From a virus, in the IMG/VR virus record IMGVR_UViG_3300012926_000006, positions 1 through 56,547 of that record: 56,547 nucleotides of DNA; one strand, written 5' to 3'. Shown piece by piece: positions 8,553 through 17,161 of the stretch. The notes under the pieces were generated by a model. The model was not told where the DNA came from. It ran no database searches and was given only the letters and a program-made list of their open reading frames with translations. How positions within the stretch are numbered: position 1 is the first letter of the stretch; the number at the start of each line of letters is the position of its first letter. A program made the position numbers and the translations under genes.

Positions 8553-9097
8553 TCAACCCTCATGCAGATAATTAAAGTAATTCGGTCATCGTTGCCGTTG
8601 TTTTGCACTTCATGTTCAACGTGATTATTGAAGTACCAGCAATCACCGGTATTCATCACAACAATTTCGTTTTCACACCGGTTGTAACATTGCGAATTAG
8701 TTTGCAGTGGCACATACAACTTGCAGTTGTAGAAATCGGCATGCCAGTTTGAATCTATATGCGGTTCTATTTTTCCACTGGCAGGAATTTTAGTAATCAA
8801 GACCCCGCCTAAATGCGTCGCGCCCATCGTCGTCATTAGGCCAATAGCAAGACTCCTGATCATCGGCAAATCATTGATGACCGGATACCAGACCGGATAA
8901 TGCAATTCGTGAAAATCCGGCTGATGCATCTTTGCTTCGTCGTTGTACCGTACCCAAATATCCGACATTGCCAGATGCGGGGAATCTTGTATTTCCTTGC
9001 GTAGAGTCCGTTGATTCCATAATTCTGGTTTTTGTTTAAGCAGAAAATTAAGCGGTTCAACATTTATCCCACCGCAAACTTTCATGAAATTACGCAT
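8549..9097 (-). CDS. 2OG-Fe(II) oxygenase, Asp/Asn hydroxylase-like
   Basis: About 182 aa. GKIEPHIDSNWHADFYNCKLY supplies the HxD iron motif, and FNNHVEHEVQNNGNDDRITL the distal histidine and the arginine that binds 2-oxoglutarate. The pattern best fits the aspartyl/asparaginyl beta-hydroxylase group, which also includes amino-acid hydroxylases. The substrate is unknown; a virion protein, including the collagen-like one, is a testable idea. The start at 9097 gives an 8-base overlap with the nozzle gene; 9085 is possible. Neither has a good ribosome site, so coupling is likely. Confidence 0.75.
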   Translation of the reverse strand: MRNFMKVCGGINVEPLNFLLKQKPELWNQRTLRKEIQDSPHLAMSDIWVRYNDEAKMHQPDFHELHYPVWYPVINDLPMIRSLAIGLMTTMGATHLGGVLITKIPASGKIEPHIDSNWHADFYNCKLYVPLQTNSQCYNRCENEIVVMNTGDCWYFNNHVEHEVQNNGNDDRITLIICMRVE

Positions 9098-10706
9098 TCG
9101 TATAACCCAAGGTCTGTACCCTGAAAAATGCCGCTTTGATAGACACATTGGTAGCAGCAACCACCCTGACAGATAGAATCATTTTCTTAAAGACCACCGG
9201 ATTAACCCACGGGACCGTAAATACCTGACTATTTGGAATGCTGGAGCGCCAGAGGAATTGCCCCCATTTCACCGCTCCCCATAGTGGATTAACCTCATAA
9301 AGCTTAATTGTCGCAGGAGAGAGATTATTATTTAGATCGTCATACATCGAAATGTAGTAGACAACTCCAACCCCAGCCCCGGCAAGTTCAATCGTGGACT
9401 CAATTACCGCGCTCATGGTCATAGGGGAACCTTCCATTGCGCCTGACACCAATTCACACAGAATATCCGCCCCGTTGTCCTTATAAACGGTCGTTGGTGT
9501 TGCAGTCACCGCATTACTGAACAATGTTCCGTTCACGTTATTGGATGTAATGTAAAAGACGTTGGAAACGCCTACGGCACAGTGATAGTCAAAGGTATGC
9601 GGTCCTGTCCAGCGTTGAAAAATGAAGTCGTACCAATAATCTTGCGATATATACGCGCTGTCCCAAATATTGTTAGTGCCATCCAGGCAAACCCGATACA
9701 TACCGTTTGAGTAAGCGCCTACCATCCTAGACGGCTGTGTAGCGGTCGCAAATGGAGCAACGATATCGGGTGTGATACCTGACCGTACCTGTAGATAATT
9801 GACTTGGCCGGACAAGTTTACATATCGTGGTCCATCATTAGCGATAAACAACACGCCCATAGGTGTACTCTGTATCGTTCTTGGCGCAACGCATCCTACG
9901 TTGTCAACGATGCGGCTTAATGAAAGCGGACTGGTAGTCACGGCGATATCACCAGAGATTTGCCACACTGAAGCCTGTTTAAAGACCAACAGAGACTGCA
10001 AAACAGCGCCGGAAGTCTGCCCCATAGGCAAACCGGCTGCGCCTGTTGTGGCGCTTCTATCATCGATGGTAAGGACGGCAGCAAAATTAGTATTGGAAAT
10101 GGTCAGTGCCAATACATCGGTGAAATACACCGCATTGCCGATACCAAAATATGCCCTTCCGAAGAACTGGGCTACCCATTGCGGAAGCGCAGGCAAGAGA
10201 TTTACGGTCGTGTTTCCAGCATTCCAAGCCGGAGCCGCAGGATTAGTCACATCGAAAAATCCGAATCGGTTTACGCCAGAAAATCCTGGATGCGTCACGA
10301 TGATGTAAATCCCCATTGCATCCATTGTCGGAGGAACCCATGCACCCGTAATAGGCTGGGTCAATGGCACGTTCGCACCAGTGACGCCGGATACCGTAAT
10401 AAATGCCTGGGCTACCGTGTCGTAACAAAACGGTTCGTCAAATCCAGGATTTCTAGCCGACCCTATCATCCCGAAAATCAATGTTCCAGAATTGAACATA
10501 ACCGACACAATAGCCGGTGACGTAAATCCTGGAAATGTAGAGACTGGAACAACACCGGGACGTGCTGCCACCGCTCCACGATTTTCCCTATCAAATACCA
10601 AGTTAGACAGAAGTTGGCAAGAGCCTGGAAACGCCGACGATTGATCTACGGAATCAGCGATACCAACAGGCAGAAATTGCAATGGATTGGAATTCCTGAT
10701 TGCCAT
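9090..10706 (-). CDS. Tail nozzle / DNA-stabilisation protein, P22 gp10-like
   Basis: A 538-aa protein. The opening (NPLQFLPVGIADSVDQSS, then LVFDRENRGAVAARPGV) and internal NVGCVAPRTIQSTPMGVLFI are characteristic of the packaged-DNA stabilisation family that forms the beta-propeller tail nozzle of P22-type podoviruses. ATG at 10706 is chosen over the TTG two codons earlier because it forms TAATG with the adaptor stop and has AAGGTGG upstream. It directly follows the adaptor, as in P22. Confidence 0.75.
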   Translation of the reverse strand: MAIRNSNPLQFLPVGIADSVDQSSAFPGSCQLLSNLVFDRENRGAVAARPGVVPVSTFPGFTSPAIVSVMFNSGTLIFGMIGSARNPGFDEPFCYDTVAQAFITVSGVTGANVPLTQPITGAWVPPTMDAMGIYIIVTHPGFSGVNRFGFFDVTNPAAPAWNAGNTTVNLLPALPQWVAQFFGRAYFGIGNAVYFTDVLALTISNTNFAAVLTIDDRSATTGAAGLPMGQTSGAVLQSLLVFKQASVWQISGDIAVTTSPLSLSRIVDNVGCVAPRTIQSTPMGVLFIANDGPRYVNLSGQVNYLQVRSGITPDIVAPFATATQPSRMVGAYSNGMYRVCLDGTNNIWDSAYISQDYWYDFIFQRWTGPHTFDYHCAVGVSNVFYITSNNVNGTLFSNAVTATPTTVYKDNGADILCELVSGAMEGSPMTMSAVIESTIELAGAGVGVVYYISMYDDLNNNLSPATIKLYEVNPLWGAVKWGQFLWRSSIPNSQVFTVPWVNPVVFKKMILSVRVVAATNVSIKAAFFRVQTLGYTNA

Positions 10707-11383
10707 TACCAACCACCTTGCAACTTAGTCGGACGGACTCTACGGATAGACCTAAAACTACGTTCGTCTTTTTCAACGACAGTCGCCCGGTTTTCCTTAT
10801 CATTGGACATCTGAATCCAGCGCCGGAATTTATCGTCATTCATGCGGGACATTTGTTCAACGCGGGTATCGTCAGCAATATGCATCAGCTTTTCCGCAAC
10901 CATATCAATCAACAAATCCTGGTCTTGGAACCAAGGGATAACCATAGAATTTACCGGGTCGGCAATCTCTACCAAATTATCCATATAGCGAATCTGCAAT
11001 GTGAAAGCCAAAGATGGAGGCGGATAGAGCAATAAAGTCGGTGGAGTCGTGCCTATGTCGGTCGAATAGTAGTAGGGATAGTCTGTTAAGCCCGGATTGG
11101 TGTTTAACTGATCGTAATTTTTCAAGGCCAATTGAATTAGCCAGAAAATAGACCCGTTGATGTTATAAAAGGCTTCACGCATCCGCAAATAATTGACCGG
11201 CAAAGGATAGGCTACTTGGCCGGTAACGATATTAATCGTGGTCGTACGCCGGATAATGTCCATATCCTGTTCCAGCGCCAATTGCAAAAGTTTGGAATTC
11301 AAAAACTGCCCCGCTTGGGTAGTCATTCCAGGAACTTTTGCAATCTGCACGGCCAAACTAATTATTTGGGATGCGGTCAGCAT
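10706..11383 (-). CDS. Head-tail adaptor, P22 gp4-like
   Basis: A 225-aa helical protein. ASQIISLAVQIAKVPGM and SKLLQLALEQDMDIIRRTTT match the N-terminus of the podoviral portal-adaptor family, and the C-terminal half holds PWFQDQDLLIDMVAEKLMHI. It would form the ring below the portal, connecting to the nozzle encoded next. TAATG coupling on both sides and the gene order adaptor-nozzle support the call. Confidence 0.7.
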   Translation of the reverse strand: MLTASQIISLAVQIAKVPGMTTQAGQFLNSKLLQLALEQDMDIIRRTTTINIVTGQVAYPLPVNYLRMREAFYNINGSIFWLIQLALKNYDQLNTNPGLTDYPYYYSTDIGTTPPTLLLYPPPSLAFTLQIRYMDNLVEIADPVNSMVIPWFQDQDLLIDMVAEKLMHIADDTRVEQMSRMNDDKFRRWIQMSNDKENRATVVEKDERSFRSIRRVRPTKLQGGW

Positions 11384-11769
11384 TATGCAGCCTCTTTTTC
11401 CAATGCAGCCAGGATTTCTTCACCTTTTCCTACCTGATCAGTCAACATTTCAATTTGCTTTTGGCAGGTGTCTTGTTGAGATTTTTCCGCACTGTTCAAC
11501 TTCCGGCCTTGCTCTTGAAATGCCAATTCTTCAAAGCGTTTTTTGGTCTTTTCCAAGGCATCTTTTTGGTCTTGCAAAGCACCTTTGACGGCAGGCAGTT
11601 TCATGCGCTTCAATTCCTGCTTTTCCATTGCGGTAAAAATCTTGTCTAGTTCCAATTCAATGGTTTTAGCATCGGCTTCTAGTGGCAGATTTCCGCTAAC
11701 GGTCAATGCCATGCGTTCGCCGATTTGAATGGAAGTTTGGAACAGATAACCCGGTTTTTGATCACTCAT
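11383..11769 (-). CDS. Coiled-coil protein of the head-tail region
   Basis: A 128-aa protein. Residues 10-30 are beta-like (QTSIQIGERMALTVSGNLPL), residues 30-125 are a long charged helix with heptads (DQKDALEKTKKRFEELAFQE). No family is recognised. Lying between a small protein behind the capsid gene and the adaptor, it may be a minor head protein or an assembly factor. AAGGG precedes the ATG. Confidence 0.5.
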   Translation of the reverse strand: MSDQKPGYLFQTSIQIGERMALTVSGNLPLEADAKTIELELDKIFTAMEKQELKRMKLPAVKGALQDQKDALEKTKKRFEELAFQEQGRKLNSAEKSQQDTCQKQIEMLTDQVGKGEEILAALEKEAA

Positions 11770-11783
11770 TTTTTTACCCTTTA

Positions 11784-12140
11784 TTAAACTGCGCGGAATG
11801 TTTTCTTACGGCCAGAATTCTCGGACTCATGCAAACTTGCCTCATGCGCCCAGCAACGCCTTTCAGCTTCTTCCAAGGCCCATTTAAGATCGTTGGACAC
11901 TTGATAGCTCTGCCCGTGGTAGTACATCTTTCCAGCCAAGTGAATACCCTTACCAGCGGCAGGCGGCAGATTCAAAGTGATAGAAGTTGCAGCGCGTTTT
12001 TCCGCTTCTGCAAGTAGTTTGTCGGTTGCCGCCCGTGCGTCACGTTCAGCGCGTAATTGTTCTAGTTCTTCGCGTTCAGCATCAGCCAGTACCGTATCAC
12101 CCAAATTAACCGGGTCTTTATCTTCGCTCTTGGTTCGCAT
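11784..12140 (-). CDS. Small head-region protein
   Basis: A 118-aa protein with a helical charged N-terminal half (LADAEREELEQLRAERDARA) and a compact C-terminal part (GKMYYHGQSYQVSNDLKWAL). The gene follows a strong terminator after the capsid gene and has a GAGGG ribosome site. No family is recognised; a minor capsid or connector-assembly role is inferred from position only. Confidence 0.5.
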   Translation of the reverse strand: MRTKSEDKDPVNLGDTVLADAEREELEQLRAERDARAATDKLLAEAEKRAATSITLNLPPAAGKGIHLAGKMYYHGQSYQVSNDLKWALEEAERRCWAHEASLHESENSGRKKTFRAV

Positions 12141-12154
12141 GTTTCCCTCATAAA

Positions 12155-12178
12155 TAAAAAAAGGCCCCCGAAGGGGCC
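12155..12178 (-). terminator. Terminator after major capsid gene
   Basis: On the minus strand AGGCCCC-TTCG-GGGGCCT is followed by TTTTTTT. The 7-bp GC stem has a TTCG loop. It lies directly after the capsid stop and would limit read-through into tail genes unless antiterminated. Confidence 0.9.
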
Positions 12179-12183
12179 TCAGA

Positions 12184-13575
12184 TTAGTTCAACGCGCCGT
12201 TAGTGATGACGTTGGCGTAGTTAGAACCGGATTCAAAACGCATGAAAAATGCCTGATTCAAAATCATTGTGCCGTAGAAGATTTTCCACGAAATGACGCG
12301 CAATTGATTATGCGGGTCAGACTTATCCGCTTTGTTCAAATACTCAAACTGGGCACTGTCCAAAGTGACTTGACCATATGCGCCTTTACCGATGAAGAAT
12401 GAAGGGTACACAGTCACACCTGTGGCGGGAGCCGCAGGAGCTACTAGGGAAGGCGTAGCGCTGTTTTGCAAGCTGGACACCGTTGGACCTGGACCAGTCA
12501 GCAAAACGGTTTGAGAACCCGCCATTTGTGTAGCATAGCCTGCAAACGCGCCGACTGTTGGACCAGCAGCAGACAAAGCCAATGTCAGAGGCGTTGTACC
12601 GGCTGGGCCAGACAAATACGCATTGAAGGTATAGCCTGTTACGGTAGGTGCTGGCAATACCACTGACATACCTTGACCAGCAGTCATAGCGATGTTGCCG
12701 CTGGACTGATGAACAATACGTTCAAAGCCGAAAACAGGGTCTGTTTCGGTAATGAACAATTGATAGTTGGCGGTTGTGAAAGTGCCGACGCCGGAAGAAG
12801 TACCGGTAATCAGTGCTGCGCCCAAATACCAAGGAGTCATGTTTGTGGAAGTGAAACGCACACCACCCCACATACCGACTTCCATGTTATACAGCACGTC
12901 AATATCGCTGTAAGACCATGCGTTTGCCATTACGGTGTTAGAGCGCAAATCTTGCTCTACCAATGGATGGATGATGGAAACGTAGTGTGGTTTATTCTTA
13001 CCACCGCCGCGAATCACATCCAATTCTTCTTTTTGGTCTTCAAAGTCGGGAGCGCCGAACTTTGGAGCGCCGACCGTATTCAGAGAACCAACTGCCTTAT
13101 TGATTTCTGTGACGCCCATAACGTCAGTAGCAAGCAAACTGGCGCGAGTTGTTTTGCTGTTGGCATAGGCAATGTTAGTGCCAGACATCAGAGCATTTTG
13201 AGTGTTACGCTCCAAAGTCTCTGCCAATTGCAAAGCAGTTACGCGCATGCCTTCCTTGAACAGATTATGCTCAATGGTCAGCATATCCACGTCAGTGATA
13301 TACACCGAGTCGCCCCATTGCTGAGCGGTTGCAACCTGTTGGCTGATCGGCATAATTTCACCGACCGATGGAACACCTTCGGCCAGCGGAGCGCCCGGCA
13401 GATTGATACGGCTGTAACGTGTTGCGGTATAGCTAGTACCGCGATTTTTCGGCAGTGTTAGCGGAACACCGAATTGAAACGCAACAAGAAAACGCTGTGC
13501 CAAAGGCAGTGTTTTTTTCTGGATATAGTTCGATATATCCGCGCTAAAACTAGCGCTTTTATTAATATTTGCCAT
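12184..13575 (-). CDS. Major capsid protein, N4-gp56 family
   Basis: A 463-aa HK97-fold coat. The segment FGVPLTLPKNRGTSYTATRY followed by PLAEGVPSVGEI and QWGDSVYITDVDMLTIEHNL is diagnostic of the N4-gp56-type coat. Residues about 245-400 are a Gly/Thr/Pro-rich insertion that looks like an extra surface domain before the fold resumes at QVTLDSAQFEYLNK. A GGAG site precedes ATG, and terminators flank the gene on both sides, as expected for the most abundant protein. Confidence 0.88.
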   Translation of the reverse strand: MANINKSASFSADISNYIQKKTLPLAQRFLVAFQFGVPLTLPKNRGTSYTATRYSRINLPGAPLAEGVPSVGEIMPISQQVATAQQWGDSVYITDVDMLTIEHNLFKEGMRVTALQLAETLERNTQNALMSGTNIAYANSKTTRASLLATDVMGVTEINKAVGSLNTVGAPKFGAPDFEDQKEELDVIRGGGKNKPHYVSIIHPLVEQDLRSNTVMANAWSYSDIDVLYNMEVGMWGGVRFTSTNMTPWYLGAALITGTSSGVGTFTTANYQLFITETDPVFGFERIVHQSSGNIAMTAGQGMSVVLPAPTVTGYTFNAYLSGPAGTTPLTLALSAAGPTVGAFAGYATQMAGSQTVLLTGPGPTVSSLQNSATPSLVAPAAPATGVTVYPSFFIGKGAYGQVTLDSAQFEYLNKADKSDPHNQLRVISWKIFYGTMILNQAFFMRFESGSNYANVITNGALN

Positions 13576-13590
13576 GATTAGGACTCCAAA

Positions 13591-13612
13591 TAAAAAGCCC
13601 CATTAAGGGGCT
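13591..13612 (-). terminator. Terminator between scaffold and capsid genes
   Basis: The minus strand reads AGCCCC-TTAAT-GGGGCT-TTTTA. One arm contains the scaffold stop codon (13611-13613), so the hairpin forms right at the gene end. Confidence 0.75.
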
Positions 13613-14339
13613 ATAGAACGATTCCCTTGAGCCGGTCAAATTCCGTGCTCTCGGTCTTTGTAGCTGCCACATTCGATTTGTTGACTAGAGGTTTTCCAGT
13701 GGCGGCTTTCACACGTTGCGCAGCATCGCGTTTAATCGCCGGGGCCTGTTTCATCTTTTCTCGTGCATCCATACCCATCAAACGAATGAGTACGTCTTCA
13801 CGTTTCGGAAAAATTCCTTGCTTACGCGCATCGACTAGGGTTTTCTCTACTCGGTCGATATAAGCGGCCTCTGTTGGATTCTTAGAAACTTGCATTAAGA
13901 AGTCGGAACGGTCTTGCATGTCCATATTTGCAAACTGGACTTGGCGGATAGTTTGGTCCGCTTGACGCTGCCATTTCTCTAGGTCTGTCAGGTTTTCGTC
14001 TTCCTGTGGACGTTGGACGGTTTGCCGTTGCTGACGCTCCATTTCCAATTGACGTTCCAACAGTTCCGCACGTTGTTCGGCCAATTTCTTTTCATTGGCT
14101 AGAGCTTGGATGCGTTGCTGACCCCTAGTTAGAGGTTTAGGTTCGTCGTCTTCTTCTTCCTGTGCTTTTGGCGGTTCGTCAGGGTCAGGTTCTGGTTCAG
14201 TTGGTGCGTCTTCAACAGGCGCATCATCTTCCACAGGGTCATCTTCCTCACCGTATCCTGGCGGATTATCTACATCGTCAACAGGTGTATTCAGACCTTC
14301 GTTCAATGCTTCTGCGTCGATTCCATCTTCCTTACTCAT
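13611..14339 (-). CDS. Scaffolding-like protein
   Basis: A 242-aa protein immediately upstream of the coat gene. Residues 1-65 are extremely acidic and Pro-rich (VDDVDNPPGYGEEDDPVEDD), 70-150 are predicted coiled coil (LANEKKLAEQRAELLERQLE), and the C-terminus is basic (PAIKRDAAQRVKAATGKPLV). An acidic start, helical middle and basic coat-binding tail are classic scaffold features. AGAGGAAAA precedes ATG. Confidence 0.75.
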   Translation of the reverse strand: MSKEDGIDAEALNEGLNTPVDDVDNPPGYGEEDDPVEDDAPVEDAPTEPEPDPDEPPKAQEEEDDEPKPLTRGQQRIQALANEKKLAEQRAELLERQLEMERQQRQTVQRPQEDENLTDLEKWQRQADQTIRQVQFANMDMQDRSDFLMQVSKNPTEAAYIDRVEKTLVDARKQGIFPKREDVLIRLMGMDAREKMKQAPAIKRDAAQRVKAATGKPLVNKSNVAATKTESTEFDRLKGIVL

Positions 14340-14477
14340 TTCTTTTCCTCTTGAGTGAATTTACGATCACCAACCCGAAAGCGGATAACGTCCGCAGGTC
14401 GAATGCGACTCTGTTACGTGGAGTCATGGCGAAAAAAAAGAGCCTTTCGGCTCTCGTTGATGCGACTACTTTAAAAC
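14340..14477 (-). terminator. Short gap with terminator before scaffold gene
   Basis: A 138-base gap. It holds a minus-strand terminator, GAGCC-GAAAG-GGCTC followed by eight T (14432-14454), which ends the fibre gene at 14478. I see no clear promoter between this hairpin and the scaffold start. Confidence 0.75.
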
Positions 14478-14942
14478 TTAAGTGCTGCTGCCTTTAATCA
14501 CTGTGAAATTCAGTGAAGGCGATAAAGTGTCAGCCGTTGCCGTACTTACGTTGGCAATACGAATAACAAAAGAGTTAGCCGCAACAGCAGCAATTGTGAA
14601 AATGGATGTGTTGGCGGTAGAACCAGCGGCCAAATTCAATAAAATCGTGTCGCCAGCGGCGACAGTCGTATTATTCACAGTAAAACTCACTGATGTAGAT
14701 GCGGCTAAGGACGTTGCCTGACCAATGATTTGGCCTGTCAGTTTGTTTAATGTCACAGCGGTTGTGCGGTCTGTCGCTTGGCTAACTGTGCCGCCAACGC
14801 CTTGACCAGTGACATACCCGATACCCGTACCGGATGCGCCGTTAAGTTGTTGGACTACGTTATAGAGGTCAAGCATCGTCTGTGTGACATCAGCTAGACG
14901 GGACGGCGCATTGTTATAGGGCGCTGGTAAAGTAACTGGCAT
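14478..14942 (-). CDS. Head fibre-like protein, shared N-terminal module (copy 3)
   Basis: A 154-aa protein. Residues 1-36 (TLPAPYNNAPSRLADVTQTM, then [11 protein letters not shown]) are nearly the same as in the genes at 15837 and 16252, while the remaining Thr/Ala/Val-rich beta part differs. The shared start is probably a docking segment on the capsid or tail and the rest an exchangeable fibre. A strong AAGGAAAA site precedes ATG. Function inferred. Confidence 0.65.
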   Translation of the reverse strand: MPVTLPAPYNNAPSRLADVTQTMLDLYNVVQQLNGASGTGIGYVTGQGVGGTVSQATDRTTAVTLNKLTGQIIGQATSLAASTSVSFTVNNTTVAAGDTILLNLAAGSTANTSIFTIAAVAANSFVIRIANVSTATADTLSPSLNFTVIKGSST

Positions 14943-14961
14943 GATTTTTCCTTAAAATGAA

Positions 14962-15840
14962 CTACATCAAAATTTCTTGACCGTTTCTAAATAGAAATCC
15001 AGGTGTTCCGGTCGTGTTTACAGTTCTCAGTCTTGCGTAATATGCAGTTGGAACAAATCCAGAAACGACAACTGTTTGAGTAAGAACTGAATTCAATGCA
15101 ATCGCTAATGTCACCGTTTGACCGTTCTGACCAATGGACAGAGTTTGTACGTTCGTAGTGAATCCAGAATCGCTTGCAATTTCTAAGATTACATCGCCGT
15201 CTTGGTTGCTTCCTATAGAGGCGGTAGACGTAATCCGAACGCTATAGATCGCCAAAGCAGGACGGCTAGCACTGATTTGAAAAGCTGAATTCAATGAATG
15301 TGTTGCAGATGCTTGGCTCGGTGTCGCCGCAGGAGTTCCAGCCGGGCCTTGTGGTCCTGTCGCACCGGTCGAACCTTGTGAACCTGTTGCACCAGTGCTG
15401 CCTGTAGGTCCTGTGGCTCCGGTCGCACCTGGGTCGCCTTGCGGACCAGTAGCGCCTGCCAGTCCAGTATTGCCGGTATCTCCTTTAACGCCTTGTGAGC
15501 CGGTTGCACCTGTAGCCCCAGCGTCGCCTGGAACCCCTTGAGGCCCGGCACTACCAGTTGCTCCTTGCGGTCCTGTAGCACCTTGTGGACCCGTTGGTCC
15601 TGTAACTCCAGTGATATTTAAAACGCCGGAATCAACAGTAATTCCAGTGCCCAAGGTCGCATATCCTGGCTGTACAGTATCGTTATCAAAGATAATGACG
15701 CCGGTAGAGACTGGATGTGTAGGCATGCGAAAATTATTGCCAGTATCCGTAGAATTTCGCTGCGTGAAAATAATGTCACTTGGACCGGCAAGACACAATG
15801 AAGTAATTCCAAGTAAACCAATGACAAGAAAGTTTTTCAT
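14962..15840 (-). CDS. Collagen-like virion or exported protein with signal peptide
   Basis: A 292-aa protein. The N-terminus [20 protein letters not shown] looks like a Sec signal peptide with cleavage near CLA-G. Residues about 80-170 are some 30 uninterrupted Gly-X-Y triplets ([16 protein letters not shown]), then a beta-rich end ([20 protein letters not shown]) of the kind found on phage fibres. Phage collagen-like proteins form trimeric stalks. The start at 15840 is set by an ATGA overlap with the upstream gene. A signal peptide is odd for a phage fibre: it may instead be exported in the lysogen, or the hydrophobic start may anchor it. Confidence 0.75.
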   Translation of the reverse strand: MKNFLVIGLLGITSLCLAGPSDIIFTQRNSTDTGNNFRMPTHPVSTGVIIFDNDTVQPGYATLGTGITVDSGVLNITGVTGPTGPQGATGPQGATGSAGPQGVPGDAGATGATGSQGVKGDTGNTGLAGATGPQGDPGATGATGPTGSTGATGSQGSTGATGPQGPAGTPAATPSQASATHSLNSAFQISASRPALAIYSVRITSTASIGSNQDGDVILEIASDSGFTTNVQTLSIGQNGQTVTLAIALNSVLTQTVVVSGFVPTAYYARLRTVNTTGTPGFLFRNGQEILM

Positions 15841-16244
15841 TGTAGGAATATCCAAGTATTTACTGCCACTTTTTGAAATCCAAAGCAGTCATTGGCATTC
15901 AATGCCGCGAACGTATTCAAGAAACTTGCGCCGGTCATTGTCAGGCTAGTGATAGCTTGGGTCGTTCCAATAAATCGGATTTGTCCGAGTACACTTTTTG
16001 CATCACTGGGAAATTGAACAGTTAAACTTGCTAAAGTCCCGGCAGGTGTTAAAAACAAAGTGCCATCTGTAGAATCGTTGATCATCTGTACGGTTTGGCC
16101 AGTCGTCGGAGTGACTGGTTGAACGACTCTTAAATTTCCCGTGTTCAATTGCTGAACAACGTTATATAAATCCATCATTCCTTGAGTCATATCCGCAGTG
16201 CGGACAGGCGCATTGTTGTAAGTGGAAGGCAGAGTAATAGCCAT
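15837..16244 (-). CDS. Head fibre-like protein, shared N-terminal module (copy 2)
   Basis: A 135-aa protein. It begins with the same module as its neighbours ([20 protein letters not shown]). The C-terminal 90 residues contain [20 protein letters not shown] and end [18 protein letters not shown], a pattern common in short phage trimeric decoration or fibre proteins. AAGGATG precedes ATG; ATGA couples it to the collagen-like gene, so the two may be made in fixed ratio. Confidence 0.65.
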   Translation of the reverse strand: MAITLPSTYNNAPVRTADMTQGMMDLYNVVQQLNTGNLRVVQPVTPTTGQTVQMINDSTDGTLFLTPAGTLASLTVQFPSDAKSVLGQIRFIGTTQAITSLTMTGASFLNTFAALNANDCFGFQKVAVNTWIFLQ

Positions 16245-16251
16245 ATCATCC

Positions 16252-16836
16252 TTATGACGAATTTTGACCTGTAATCAAAATCCTGATTGCAGGAACCATC
16301 AAAGAACCGCCTGGAAGTGATGTCAGAGTGGTAGTTTGAAACGTCGCACCTGCATTGCTGGCCCATACATAAATTCTTGCCCTAGCCCCAGCCGGAAAGA
16401 AGTTCAAAGAAATGAAAAGAACCTGACCGGCAATATTCACGTTAATGTTTTCTTGACGGCCAGATAAGGGGATGGAAACAAAAGTACCATTACCTAAATC
16501 GACTTCAGCACCAAAAAATATAGTCGTTGTCGCTGCGTCGAATACATTCAATTCAAACAGAAATTGATAAGTGCCAGTTTGTAAAAACGAAATGATTCCA
16601 GTAGCAGTATCAAAGCCAATATTCTGAAAACTATTAATCGTGGGCGCTGTCAAAATGGTAGGTGTAGTCGGCACACCAACGGAAACAACATTGTTAGATG
16701 CATCCAAAGCGGCAATGATTGATGGCGAAAGACCGGCATTAATCTGTGTAACTACGTTCGCCAAGTCAAGCATGTCTTGCGTCATGTCCGCAGTGCGCGT
16801 TGTCGCATTCTGGAACCGTGAAGGTAGAGTAATCAT
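16252..16836 (-). CDS. Head fibre-like protein, shared N-terminal module (copy 1)
   Basis: A 194-aa protein. The module is present in a diverged form (TLPSRFQNATTRTADMTQDM). Residues 70-190 form a jelly-roll-like segment (FLQTGTYQFLFELNVFDAAT; GQENINVNIAGQVLFISLNF after SGR), similar in layout to C1q/TNF-like tips on collagenous stalks. Having this next to a collagen-like gene suggests a stalk-and-head assembly. Role inferred. Confidence 0.65.
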   Translation of the reverse strand: MITLPSRFQNATTRTADMTQDMLDLANVVTQINAGLSPSIIAALDASNNVVSVGVPTTPTILTAPTINSFQNIGFDTATGIISFLQTGTYQFLFELNVFDAATTTIFFGAEVDLGNGTFVSIPLSGRQENINVNIAGQVLFISLNFFPAGARARIYVWASNAGATFQTTTLTSLPGGSLMVPAIRILITGQNSS

Positions 16837-16844
16837 GTCAGACC

Positions 16845-17153
16845 TTAAGGACGATTAAAAAAGATAGTACAGCTTACAGTCCCGCTGATGACCACATTGC
16901 ACCCTGTCCGATATTTCGCCGGTAGCGAATAGAATGTCGCAGCAACAGGCGTGAAAGTATCGATAATCTTGGTTGTAGTGCCCGCCGCTGGTTCATCATA
17001 GACCGTGATAGTCGGCGTTGCAGACGCTGCTGAAACGAAGATGCCTCTAAGGTATCCATAACCCGCCGTCGCGCTCCCTGAAGTCGCTATGTTGACCGTA
17101 GCCGCTGTTTGCACATAATCGTAGGCATCCGTAATTAACTGGTTTGTTGACAT
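16845..17153 (-). CDS. Decoration-like protein
   Basis: A 102-aa protein: MSTNQLITDAYDYVQ then a beta-rich body, YGYLRGIFVSAASATPTITV ... FYSLPAKYRTGCNVVISG. This strand pattern is common in small capsid or fibre decoration proteins of tailed phages. The ATG at 17153 is preferred because AGGAAT sits at the right distance; a longer frame runs into the endonuclease gene without a ribosome site. Confidence 0.55.
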   Translation of the reverse strand: MSTNQLITDAYDYVQTAATVNIATSGSATAGYGYLRGIFVSAASATPTITVYDEPAAGTTTKIIDTFTPVAATFYSLPAKYRTGCNVVISGTVSCTIFFNRP

Positions 17154-17161
17154 GCTGATTC

